From: Yponomeuta sedellus
Taxonomy: Eukaryota > Arthropoda > Insecta > Lepidoptera > Yponomeutidae
Direction of reading: 5' to 3'
NCBI GenBank assembly: GCA_934045075.1
Contig: OW203732.1
Location: 20,067,889 to 20,131,888 of the forward strand
DNA length: 64,000 nt
Shown: positions 39,416 through 48,430 of the stretch, in pieces
How the letters are laid out: each line of letters opens with the position of its first letter
Numbering within the stretch: position 1 is the first letter of the stretch
Position numbers and translations under genes: made by a program
The notes under the pieces: generated by a model
What the model was told of the DNA's origin: nothing
The model's input: only the letters and a program-made list of their open reading frames with translations
The model's database searches: none

Positions 39416-40973
39416 CTTGGCACTTTGGGGGGTAGTCCGGAAGTGGTCATGGACGACATTGGGACGCTGGTTCGGGGCTTCGGGACATTGGGACTTCACT
39501 TGAACACGCAAAAGTGTGAATTGTTTTCGTGTTCAGGTCATCTTACTCAGGCTGTACAGTTGCAAGTAGATGCTTTAATACCGGGGATAAAGCTATTGGA
39601 CAGGGCAGGGTTTACCCTTTTGGGTGCTCCAGTTTTTCCAGAGAGGGTGCCGGGGGTACTAAAATCAAAATTAAAAATTCTGGCAGATACCAAACCGCAT
39701 CTTAAACAGCTTTCTGCGCATGTGGCACAAGTAATTTTGCGTAATTGCCTGTCCATCCCGAGGCTAACGTACACCTTGCGAACTTCTCCAATCTGGTTGT
39801 ACAAAGAGGAGTCACTGATGTACGATAACATGCTCAAGGAGTTGTTAGAGTGTGTTATGAATATTGAAGTGACTGCTTTCCAGTGGTCCCAGGCTGCGCT
39901 GCCAATTAAACATGGCGGACTGGGCATCCGTCGTCTACAGGACACAGAACTGCCAGCTTTTTTGGCGTCGTCGCGGGGGGTGTTGCACTTGGTCACTCGC
40001 ATTTTACGAGTTAATGGTGACGGGTTCCGCATCCCTTTTGCAGATGAGGCTTTGGGGTTATGGCGGGCTTGTTGTCCAAACAGTGATTTGCCGGAGCAGC
40101 CTGATCGGCAGCGGGCTTGGGATGAGGAGATGTATCGAGTAGCGCTGGAAAAACTTGTGGAGTAGAGCTCTGGTGCTGAACTCGCGCGTTTGCGGGCAGT
40201 TTCTCAGCCTGACTCCGGGGTATGGCTCCATGCTTTGCCTTCACCCTTTTTGGGAACCCTCTTGGATGACAATTCCTTGCGTATAGTGGTGGCGCTGCGT
40301 TTGGGTTGTGACATATGTCAACCGCATCGCTGTGTTTGCGGTGCGGAGGTGGATTCGCGGGGTCGTCATGGGCTTTATTGTGTTCGGAGTGCAGGTAGAC
40401 TCTCACGGCATCATTCTATTAATGATATCGTTCGGAGGGCTCTTATTTCGGCGGACGTCCCTACGGTTTTTGAGCCGCCAGGGCTGATCCGCACTGATGG
40501 GAGGCGTCCGGACGGTCTCACTTTGATACCGTGGGAGAGGGGTCGGTGTCTACTCTGGGATGCCACCTGCGTGTGCACCTTCGCATATTGTTTCGATGGT
40601 TGGTGTCCCTGGGTCGGCTGCTGAGGCTGCCGCTAGACTTAAGTGTGCGAAATACAGCCAGCTGATGCGCAGCTACCTATTTGTGCCACTTGCCTTGGAA
40701 ACTACTGGAGTTTGGGGTGCCCAGGGAAAAGCTTTTATTAAGGAGGTAGGGCGTCGTCTCAAGAACCGTGGCTTTGACTACCGCTCAGGGGCATTTTTAA
40801 TGCAAAGGATATCCCTAGCTGCGCAGCGCGGTAATGCAGTGTCATGGGCTCCTTTGGGTCGGAAATGTATCGGGGTGGTTTATTTGATTGACATTATTAT
40901 AATTATTATTATTTATTTATATAAATTTTGTATTATTTTTCTCGGACTTTGTGGACGAAATTTTTGTAAATGA
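39416..40973 (+). pseudogene. Non-LTR retrotransposon RT end with restriction-like endonuclease signature
   Basis: The frame opens just after the expected YxDD motif of a reverse transcriptase (GTLGGSPEVV). It continues through a thumb-like region (LGLHLNTQKCELF, RLTYTLRTSPIW, GGLGIRRLQDTELPAFLASS). A stop TAG at 40163-40165 breaks the frame, which then resumes in phase. The C-terminal part has C-x-C-x9-H-x3-C ([17 protein letters not shown]), then RRPDG and LLWD, the layout of restriction-like endonucleases of R2/CRE-type elements. A frameshift near 40585-40595 moves the rest ([44 protein letters not shown]) to another frame. It is 5'-truncated and dead. Assignment to a named clade was not possible by eye. 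Confidence 0.7.
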
Positions 40974-40981
40974 AATTTTAG

Positions 40982-41031
40982 TTATTGTCTTTGTTATTTT
41001 GTATGCATACACAAAATTACAAAGACAATAA
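40982..41031. repeat. Hairpin after the LINE end
   Basis: TTATTGTCTTTGTTATTTTG, TATGCATAC and its imperfect complement ending ACAAAGACAATAA. Confidence 0.75.
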
Positions 41032-41256
41032 TTAAGGGTTGATATCGATGTATCTGACAACTTAGGTATAATAGTGGTTGCAATACGAAAATATAAATTT
41101 AAAGTGTACCTGTACATATTAATACTGTCACTAACGTAATATATACTTATATTCTCTATTACTCTCTCTATATTCACCACACTCTATGGGCATTGCAAGA
41201 AATTAATGAATACAATTTGACAATAATAGGAAGATAAATATAGAGAACACTTTATT

Positions 41257-41340
41257 GTATATAAAATGGAAATTACACAGATATTTCTTTTAACCTAAGA
41301 GTACAGACGACGGCCTTACCACTAAAAGTATTAATCAGGA
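41257..41340 (-). mobile_element. LINE-like 3' end (TACAGACGACGGCC type)
   Basis: AAAATGGAAATTACACAGAT, TAACCTAAGAGTACAGACGA and CGGCCTTACCACTAAAAG match 35139-35235. Confidence 0.45.
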
Positions 41341-41649
41341 TTTTTTTATATTCAACAAACGCCACTATCCATATTTGGGTCAGATTGGAATACCATCCCT
41401 CTTTAGGGTTAACAAGCGTATGTTACAGGTGCTTTATCTCACAGTGAGCGCGCTGGTATCGATTTAACTGTTAACGACATGTACCGTTTTAACGCTACTA
41501 TAACTGTTGCTACACCCCCCCCCCCCTCTGCCGCCCCCTTGGCTGGGGGAAGGTCGGCATTGGGAGGTCTTTTAGGTGTTTTTATTATAAAAATAGATAA
41601 GGGTTAGTTTCCGAAGTTAAGTTATACACACACACAATCTTCACACCTA
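41341..41649. other. Unassigned sequence with poly-C run
   Basis: A run of 12-14 C residues lies at about 41514-41527, followed by CTGCCGCCCCCTTGGCTGGG. No gene recognised. Confidence 0.45.
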
Positions 41650-41812
41650 CCTACTAATTAAAACTGTTTTTATACGGATTTATGCTCGGCACCTGAAAAA
41701 GTGGCGAAACGTCGGATAATTGTAAATTTGTAATAAACGAGCATAAATCCGTATAAAAACAGTTTAAATTATGTCTAGTGCTCGTGTTGACCTTAGAAAA
41801 TACTATACCTAC
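41650..41812. mobile_element. Minimal Penelope-like hairpin
   Basis: AAAACTGTTTTTATACGGAT, TTATGCTCG, GGCACCTGAAAAAGTGGCGA, AACGTCGGATAATTGTAAAT, then CGAGCATAAATCCGTATAAA and AACAGTTT. The two element termini lie ~40 bp apart in opposite orientation, followed by TTATGTCTAGTGCTCGTGTT and CCTTAGAAAATACTATA, the element edge. It is almost only the termini of the 8.26-kb element. Confidence 0.75.
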
Positions 41813-41982
41813 CTACTAACTCAAGAAAGTGCGGGGGTCATTGCTGCAATTTTATGGCGGATATTTTCTAGTCAGAATCTTTCGGGGGCTACTATTGTAC
41901 AACTTTGGTAGATCTAATTTAAATTACGTCATGCGTTGTAGGTAAAAGTAAGAGAACTTTGGAAAACAACCAATTTGTACGA

Positions 41983-42342
41983 TATCGATATCAACCCTTG
42001 AACGTCCCCACTGCTGGGGCACGGGTCTCTTCCTGCATCGCAGAAAAGTCAGGCCATACTCCACCACGGGGGCCAAGTCCGGGTTGGTGGAGGATTGTAA
42101 GACAGTGGCGAGCCTTACTGTCAGGAGTTATAAAGCCGCCCATAGGTCATCCGACAGAGCTTAACGACTGCCATTACATGACAGCCGGCACCAACGGCTT
42201 GACGTGCCTTGCAAAGCACGGAAGCGTTCAGAAAAAATTGCCAATAGCGGTAGTCACGGGACGGTCACCCATCCTGCACCTGACCGCGCCTGTTGTTGCT
42301 TAACTCCAATCACTCGGTTCGGCTAGGCCACGAGCGCTTCAA
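41983..42342 (-). mobile_element. 5S-headed SINE, full length
   Basis: On plus, tail first: ATATCAACCCTTGAACGTCC, TTCCTGCATCGCAGAAAAGT, CCACGGGGGCCAAGTCCGGG, AAGACAGTGGCGAGCCTTAC, ACAGCCGGCACCAACGGCTT, CGGGACGGTCACCCATCCTG (box C), ACCGCGCCTGTTGTTGCTTA (box A region), then CACGAGCGCTTC. It belongs to the diverged-head subfamily. Confidence 0.85.
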
Positions 42343-42590
42343 CCTTTGAAACAATTTGTACAGTATATGTTTATTACATTTAATTTCTGAATAAACGATG
42401 TGATTTCAATAGTAATGAAATTCCAATAAAAAAACATTTAATTACAAACGAGTATTATGTTAAGAAATGAGAATTAATTAACGAAACTAAGTTAGAGCCT
42501 TTTTTTAGTACCTTCTTTTGAGGCTCAAATTTTTAATTACTTCATTCTAAGCATTTTGGTAAAGTTTTACAGCGATGCGGCATTTCGTTA
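42343..42590. other. Unassigned sequence
   Basis: AT-rich; nothing recognised up to the piggyBac edge. Confidence 0.3.
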
Positions 42591-43097
42591 CCCTCTATTT
42601 CATACGAAGCCATTACTGGCCTTTAAACTTTACAAATTTTTTTCTACCCTATAATTCTTGAAAAACAAAACAATCTGATTCAAATATTGTTAGGTACTTC
42701 TTTGTGAAACGGAGCGTATTTTTGCAGTCTGTGATAAGTGACACTTGTCATCATAATCTCACTTTGACTTGCGCGTGGGCCGCTTTAGATGATTGAGTGA
42801 TTTCGTGCGACTTTGTTGGTTTATAAAAAGTTGATAAGGTAAGATATTGATAAATAAAAAAATGGCTCGTGTTCCTCAAAGGGTTTTTGTCCTTCCCTCA
42901 TAAAACTATACTTTATTTTCACGTTTTTTTTACTTCATAATCGCGTTTTTCTTCAGAGGCCATTTCTGGCTTCGCATGCATACGGTGAATTGGGTATCAT
43001 TCAAAAATGGCTTCGTATGCATCCCAAGGACATTTTTATTTTATTTTCAGAATGCTTCCTTCACGCTTTTATGAATGAAATTTTATGACTTCTAAGA

Positions 43098-43238
43098 ATG
43101 CTAAACCTATTTATTCCTGGGGATGGATTTATTAGTCATGACGAATCTGCATCCGACTCTGATAATGATGATACTCCGCTTGCTAACCTTCGCTTACCTA
43201 ACCGCAAACGACCAATTGTAATAAATTCCTTCATCTGA
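43098..43238 (+). pseudogene. piggyBac transposase N-terminal fragment
   Basis: ATG opens MLNLFIPGDGFISHDE, then SASDSDNDDTPLANLRLP and NRKRP before a stop. The acidic Asp/Ser stretch is typical of piggyBac N-termini. The acidic run continues in another frame (DTDSSEEESLV), indicating a frameshift at about 43230. The catalytic DDE core between this and the next fragment is deleted. Confidence 0.55.
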
Positions 43239-43334
43239 TACTGATTCTTCTGAAGAAGAAAGTCTTGTTATTGAAAAACCAAAACAACTTTATATATATT
43301 ATATATTACTTTACATATATTATACATATTTTTC

Positions 43335-43755
43335 CATATGGTTGACCTCTGCACCGTCAATGCTTGGTTGTTGTGGCGACGCAAAAATGATATTTCCATG
43401 TCATTGTACGACTTCAAGCTTGCCGTTTCGGAGCAATATTACAAAGTTGGTAAAAGCTGCAAGAAACGAGGCAGGCCTAGTACGTCTGGTACTCCAAGTC
43501 GTGGCACGCCTACAACGAGTAGAACGAACACACCAACAAGGATTCCCCGACACCACCACCCTTGAAAAAAGTCAGGAAAGCTCCAGCAAAAGCTCAACAT
43601 TTGCCATTGAATTCAGTACGAACGGACCAAACTGCTCATTTTTAAAACGATGGCATGTATCGTTTTTACATAAAATGTGAGAAATGTAACGTTTTCTTAT
43701 GTATTAATGAAAAAAGAAACTGTTTCAAAGAGTTTCATATGGTATACATATGACA
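43335..43755 (+). pseudogene. piggyBac transposase C-terminal fragment
   Basis: It opens with DLCTVNAWLLWRRKND and SMSLYDFKLAVSEQYYKVGK, then KKRGRPS, matching the region before the C-terminal zinc finger of piggyBac-type transposases. After frame changes, 43649-43755 reads [20 protein letters not shown] then FH, a C-x2-C...C...C...H cysteine-rich finger. It is split into at least two frames, so it is not functional. Confidence 0.75.
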
Positions 43756-43950
43756 CGCTCAGTGCATAGGAAGCCAAAAATGCCATTCGAATGCACAGCC
43801 GTTAATGCACACGAAGCCATTTCTGGCTTTTAAAATTATTTTCTAAACTAATGTAAGTAAATTTTTTTTTCACAACTTTTTCTCTAATTTGCCCAAATAA
43901 AGCACTTTGCAACATCAAAATATTTTTTTTCTCTTGTCCTTAATAGAGGG

Positions 43951-44054
43951 TTAACTTAAAACCGAATTACGTTTAAATTGTTTTTTTTTTCGTGAGGTGC
44001 CATCTTGTTGAACGTTATAACTAAAATATATGTGTCAATTTCAAGAATAACAAT
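43951..44054. other. Flank of piggyBac
   Basis: AT-rich, nothing recognised. Confidence 0.3.
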
Positions 44055-44275
44055 CGTCGTCAGGCTATACTAGTCCACTGCTGGACATAGCCCTCCCCTA
44101 ATGATAGCCATAGCGCCCTGTCTTCAGCTTGCCGCAGCCAGCATCTGCCTGCAGTTTTTCGCAAATCGTCATCGTGCCTAGTGGGAGGGCGTCCTACACT
44201 ACGTTTGCCGAGTCGCGTTCTCCACTCAAGAACACGTTTACTCCAACGGTTGTCAGTTCTTCGCCTAGAATATAA
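44055..44275 (-). pseudogene. RTE-like LINE C-terminus and 3' UTR
   Basis: On plus: GTCGTCAGGCTATACTAGTC, CATAGCCCTCCCCTAATGAT, TTGCCGCAGCCAGCATCTGC, GTCCTACACTACGTTTGCCG and AACACGTTTACTCCAACGGT. The coding strand is minus. Confidence 0.75.
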
Positions 44276-44439
44276 TACTGTTACTAGAACTGAAAAGAAA
44301 GAGTAAAAAAATTAAAATTTTTCCTAATGGACTTACAGGAAATTATGAACAATTTTCATATTTGCACAATAATTTTAACTTAGTTCGTAAAATCAACAGG
44401 AAACACAACAGAAGCGAGTGTTAGGCTACTACATAATGT

Positions 44440-44550
44440 AGCGCATAGCTTTGAAATTCAATCGTAGTACCCGGCTTTGAGCCCAGGACCTTATAGACGT
44501 GAAGCAACGGGTCTATCCACTAGACTACCACAGCTCCCCCGGTATAGGAT
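44440..44550 (-). mobile_element. tRNA-like SINE head (further family)
   Basis: On minus: GGGGGAGCTGTGGTAGTCTA, GTGGATAGACCCGTTGCTTC and a B-box region GGGCTCAAAGCCGGGTACTA. It is a degenerate tRNA-like head and does not match the other families closely. Confidence 0.5.
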
Positions 44551-44690
44551 TAGCCATAACAATAATTAGTGGAAGATTAACACAGACGCAGTAACTCAAC
44601 AGACCAACGCTTACACCATCAAGATAGTGTGGGTCACTGTGTGCATACACACAGGGTGATCTCTACCGCACAAGAAAGAAGATAAGATAA

Positions 44691-44923
44691 TCGCTCGTAG
44701 ACCCGGCTGCCTGAGTAATCTTAAACGATCACGAAGGTTAAGCAACATAGGGCGCGTTAAATGCATGGATGGATGACCGTCTATAGCTAACGCTAGCGGC
44801 ATTTTTCCGAGTAGTTCCGTGCTTCGCAAGGCACGCTAAGCAGTTGGTGCCGGCTGCCGTCCACGCATGTAGCAGGCAAGCCAAGTCATAGCCTTAGAGC
44901 GGCTTGAAAACTACTGACAGTAA
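44691..44923 (+). mobile_element. 5S-headed SINE, 5' part (split by Penelope element)
   Basis: ATCGCTCGTAGACCCGGCTG, GATCACGAAGGTTAAGCAAC, ATAGGGCGCG and CATGGATGGATGACCGTC form the head, one of the closest to 5S rRNA here. The body (CGCAAGGCACGCTAAGC, TTGGTGCCGGCTGCCG) runs to ACTGACAGTAA, where the Penelope element starts. It resumes at 45496. Confidence 0.85.
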
Positions 44924-45495
44924 TATTTTCTAAGGTTAACACGAGCAGTAGACATAATTAAAACTGTTTTTATACGGATTTATGCTCGTTTATTACATTT
45001 TTAAAATTTTCCAACGTTTCGGCACTTTTTCAGGTGCCGTGGTCCCGGATGACTGAGGTGACAGGTGTCTTTTAGAAATCATTAACGGTTAGTTTACTAC
45101 CCTCGGCAAAAATTACAAAAGTTTATTATGAAGTTACGTTCCAAAATAGACAAACCAATTATTTTTTATATAACGTCAACAATATTGATTATTAGTAATT
45201 GAAGTTAAAATTAAATTTATAAACTAATTACTTTATATGAACTTAAAGATACCGATTATTAATTGAAATTAAATTTATTTTTATTATTTATTCTACAGTC
45301 ACACTTCTAGCAAGGGGGTCTCATGCACTTAAGCACTGGTTCCCATGCTACCAAACTAACTAACCGTTAATGATTTCTAAAAGACACCTGTCACCTCAGT
45401 CATCCGGGACCACGGCACCTGAAAAAGTGCCGAAACGTTGGAAAATTGTAAAAATGTAATAAACGAGCATAAATCCGTATAAAAACAGTTTTAAT
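44924..45495 (-). mobile_element. Penelope-like element nested in a 5S SINE
   Basis: It begins TATTTTCTAAGGTTAACACG and ends AAAAACAGTTTTAATT, with TACTGACAGTAA on both sides (44912-44923, 45496-45507). The left part matches the 8.26-kb element to GCACTTAAGCACTGGTTCCC, the stop-codon end of the nuclease ORF. It then jumps to the opposite terminus at CTAACTAACCGTTAATGATT. It is therefore a short inverted-termini derivative, with only the last ~15 codons of the nuclease left. Confidence 0.85.
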
Positions 45496-45635
45496 TACTG
45501 ACAGTAAGACCAGCCACTAGTCTTGCAAGCCTCCATCAATCCGGACTTGGCTCCCGTGGTGGAGTATGGCCTATACCTTACTTAGGGCAGAGACCCGTGC
45601 CCCTAAGTGGGGACATAATGGGTTGCCGATGATGA
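45496..45635 (+). mobile_element. 5S-headed SINE, 3' part
   Basis: TACTGACAGTAAGACCAGCC, AGCCTCCATCAATCCGGACT, GTGGTGGAGTATGGCCTATA and GTGGGGACATAATGGGTTGC continue 44691-44923 and end in GATGATGAAAATGAGA. Confidence 0.85.
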
Positions 45636-46269
45636 AAATGAGATAAAGTTTGTAATGTTGTATAACTTTTGTAAATAATAAAACTGGAACGGCTTCGACT
45701 GTTGTTTTATTATTTTAGATAAAACAGAAAACTGGATAACAACGAAGCAGGTAAAATAATCAGATCTAGTCAATGTGTGTCGTGGTAATGATGAAAAATG
45801 ATTGAAATTTCAAAATGTGTGACCTAATTTAAATATTTGAAAATGATAGATAGAAAAAAAATATAAAAAATGGTGTAAAGAGGTTTGCACCATTGCAAGT
45901 TTATTCGTCCAAAGCGCAAGTATAAATCGCTTACATTGGATGGTCCATTGATTTATTCATATGTGAAGTAATAGTTGCTTGGTGTTCATAGTAGGCTACA
46001 AACCTGTGTTAAGAAATACCAGCTCCTTCTATTAAAAGTATTTTAAAGTCCAAAGTAACTTTAGTCGAAGAACGCGCCACTGAATTAGTTAAACAATAGT
46101 AAAACACGGCTTGCAAGCTAGTCAGCTTGCGTAAACGTTGTTTTGCCGTATTTGGTAGGTAGCCTATGGCCTATTCTACTAAATATATACAAAAAAATCA
46201 TAAAAATTAGTGCTACCATTTCGGAGGAGGAATGATAAAACAAACTAATAATCACTTTGGAAACGTTCG
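45636..46269. other. Unassigned sequence
   Basis: AT-rich with no recognised gene. Confidence 0.35.
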
Positions 46270-46560
46270 CCGTCGTCATGGTCAGGCTATACTAGTCTAC
46301 TGTTGGACATAGACCTCCCCTAATGAGCGCCATAGCGCCCTGTCTTCAGCTTGCCGCATCGAGCATCTGCCTGCAGTTTTTCGCTAACCGTCATCCCACC
46401 TAGTCGGAGGGCGTCCTACACTACGTTTTCCGACTCGCGGTCTCCACTCAAGGACACGTTTACTCCAACGGTTGTCGGTATGGCCAGCCCACTGCCACTT
46501 CAGCTTGCTGATTCTCTGAGCTATGTCGATAACTTTGGTTCTCTGTCGGTTCTCATTCGT
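46270..46560 (-). pseudogene. RTE-like LINE C-terminus and 3' UTR
   Basis: On plus: GTCGTCATGGTCAGGCTATA, GACCTCCCCTAATGAGCGCC, TTGCCGCATCGAGCATCTGC, CGGTCTCCACTCAAGGACAC and GAGCTATGTCGATAACTTTG. The copy keeps more upstream text than most here (TTCTCATTCGTTACGAATCC). The plus-strand open frame over it is a shadow. Confidence 0.75.
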
Positions 46561-46574
46561 TACGAATCCTATTC

Positions 46575-47075
46575 TATCGTAACTAGGAGTGGGTCGTTGT
46601 CCGATTTTTCGACGACGAAACGCAACCGTTTTTTCTGGAACGAAAACAGGTCCTCGAAACGGTCCTCGTTCGCAACTGGTTTCATTGTATGCGAACGAGC
46701 AAGGCGCAGAGGACGGTCAAACGAGTGCGAACGAGACGAAATCACGAAACATCGGAAAAAATAAGTTGTTTTACACGATATTAGACTGTATACTCATAGA
46801 CATAAAGATTACTTTATTGTATCACAGACCAAAACGAACGGAACGAGCAAGGAGCCGACGACGACGTCGCAATGATCTCATTACGTTCTAGGCTCTATTA
46901 ATATAGCACTAAAGGACATATCCGCGTCAAACAATCTAAGGACTGGTCTCGCGACGAACAAACGCTGGCACTGCTTTAGAGTCGCTGGCACTGCTTTAGA
47001 ATGAAACGTAAAACGGTCCTATCGTCGCGGAACAGAAAACGGTCTTATAAAACGGTTCGTCTTTGCAACGATCAC
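46575..47075. other. Unclassified CGAAACG/GAACGAG-rich segment
   Basis: Words such as GACGAAACG, CTCGAAACGGTCC, GAACGAGCAAG and AAACGGTCCT recur on both strands at 46590-46760, 46835-46870 and 46990-47060. A CTGGCACTGCTTTAGA word is directly repeated near 46970. The word use differs from the flanks. I do not recognise a family and see no protein I trust. Confidence 0.45.
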
Positions 47076-47185
47076 GCCTAATCGTAACGTTAGCCGAATT
47101 TCATCAATTTTTATTGTCCCCATAAATACACCTATACAATGTGTATAAACTATAATAAATATACTACCATTATAACCGTTTTCAA

Positions 47186-47226
47186 TCCTAGCAACCGCCT
47201 AGCAACCCTTCACTGGTTGCTAGGAT
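47186..47226. repeat. 12-bp-arm hairpin
   Basis: ATCCTAGCAACC, then an 18-nt loop that itself repeats CTAGCAACC, then GGTTGCTAGGAT. Confidence 0.8.
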
Positions 47227-47459
47227 GTTGCTCCGGGCGGAAGACAACACCTTTTACTCGATACACAAGTGCCCGGGCTACGCAAGAGTAATGTCCACAG
47301 ATTATAGCGGGATACGGGGAGGTCGCTGCCTCCTTAGCCTGTCACCTAACAATTTGTTACATACTGCCGGACTCACGATTATGAGCAGCGTGCGGGGATC
47401 ATCTTTGAACTCCAAAATTAACTGTGTGTTTTTTTGTATGCTTAAACTATTATTATTTT

Positions 47460-47614
47460 ATGTGTTTTTTTTATATTTTTTTTTTATTTTGTGTGTTTTT
47501 CTTGACGAAAATTTATTGGATATTGTACTGAGCATTTTTATTATAGTTATTGTTCAATGACAGCTCACCCATAATGTACTTATATAAGCATAGTATAAAA
47601 ACTCTGATGTAAGT
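47460..47614 (+). repeat. Left copy of a direct duplication
   Basis: TTATGTGTTTTTTTTATATT, a TTGGATATTGTACTGAGC step, TTATTGTTCAATGACAGCTC and AATGTACTTATATAAGCATA recur at 48200-48312. Both copies are followed by a minus-strand 5S SINE tail beginning at GTGACATCGATTTCAACCCT. Confidence 0.65.
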
Positions 47615-47987
47615 GACATCGATTTCAACCCTATATATCCCCACTGCTGGGGCGCGGGTCTCTTCCTGCATTGCAGGAAGGTTAGGCCATACTCCACCAC
47701 GGGGGCCAAGTCCAGTTTGGTGGAGGCTTGCAAGACTAGTGGTTGGTCTGTCAGAAGTTTTCAATCCGCCCTATGACCTCTGACTTGGCTTAACGACTGC
47801 CATCTATCGACGACTGTTGGGGCCAACTGCTTAACGTGCCTTGCGAAGTACGGAACCACTCGGAAAAATGCCACTAGGACTAGTCATAGACGGTCACCCA
47901 TCCATGCACTGAACGCGCCCTATGTTGCTTAACCTTCGTGATCGTTAAGGATGCCTAAGTGGCAGTTGGGGTACGAGCGATTAAATT
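47615..47987 (-). mobile_element. 5S-headed SINE, full length
   Basis: On plus, tail first: GTGACATCGATTTCAACCCT, CTGCTGGGGCGCGGGTCTCT, GCAGGAAGGTTAGGCCATAC, CTTGCAAGACTAGTGGTTGG, GGGGCCAACTGCTTAACGTG, TAGACGGTCACCCATCCATG (box C), CGCGCCCTATGTTGCTTAAC (box A), CTTCGTGATCGTTAAGG and GGGTACGAGCGAT. It belongs to the closer-to-5S subfamily. Confidence 0.85.
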
Positions 47988-48004
47988 ATTATTTGACGAC
48001 TATT

Positions 48005-48200
48005 ATTATTATTATTATTGAACGAGTACCAACGCCTTGGACAGACATCATAACAAAAGCTTCACAGGAGAGACCCTTCAAGCAACCATACATCTGGCGC
48101 ATAATCGAAACGAATGGAGAGAGCTGGTGGCGGAAGCTGCCCCATAGTCACGTGCCTCAGCCATGGGGATACGACGAAGAAGAAAGAAGAAATTATTATT
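48005..48200 (+). pseudogene. LINE C-terminus (other family)
   Basis: In plus frame the end reads LDRHHNKSFTGETL, then HLAHNRNEWRELVAEAAP and a stop (TAG near 48148), the usual end of a non-LTR retrotransposon polyprotein. A GACGAAGAAGAAAGAAGAAA and (ATT)n tail follow. It is a 5'-truncated scrap bounded by ATT runs on both sides. Confidence 0.6.
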
Positions 48201-48312
48201 ATTTTATGTGTTCTGTGTTTTTGACAAAAAAATATTGGATTTTATGTGCATGTTTTTTTATTTGTCTAGAATTATTGTTTAATGCCAGCTCACTGACAAT
48301 GTACTTATATAA
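48200..48312 (+). repeat. Right copy of a direct duplication
   Basis: TTTTATGTGTTCTGTGTTTT, GACAAAAAAATATTGGATTT, TTATTGTTTAATGCCAGCTC and AATGTACTTATATAAGTGAC are homologous to 47460-47614. Confidence 0.65.
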
Positions 48313-48430
48313 GTGACATCGATTTCAACCCTGTATATCCCCACTGCTGGGGCGCGGGTCTCTTTCTGTATTTCGGGAAGGTCAGGCCATACTCTACCAC
48401 GGGGGCCAAGACCGGGTTGGTGGAGCTCCC
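48313..48430 (-). mobile_element. 5S SINE tail fragment
   Basis: GTGACATCGATTTCAACCCT, CTGCTGGGGCGCGGGTCTCT, GGAAGGTCAGGCCATACTCT and GGGGGCCAAGACCGGGTTGG match the tail at 47615, then stop at GGTGGAGCTCCC. Confidence 0.7.

Larger units (their letters stand above)
42591..43950 (+). mobile_element. piggyBac-type deletion derivative
   Basis: The right end CTCTTGTCCTTAATAGAGGG is followed by TTAA (43951-43954), the piggyBac target site. The left end CCCTCTATTT is preceded by GTTA (42587-42590), a TTAA with one base changed. Subterminal repeats of the type CGAAGCCATTWCTGGC occur at 42607, near 42957-43020 in both orientations, and at 43814. The internal part holds fragments of a transposase only. 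At ~1.36 kb it is shorter than autonomous piggyBac elements. Confidence 0.75.

Noticed and set aside
40011..40406. Minus-strand protein across the LINE
   Set aside because: It is a shadow of the plus-strand RT/endonuclease frame, which has clear family motifs.
46351..46764. 137-residue plus-strand protein
   Set aside because: It is the reverse of an RTE C-terminal fragment running into unrelated sequence.
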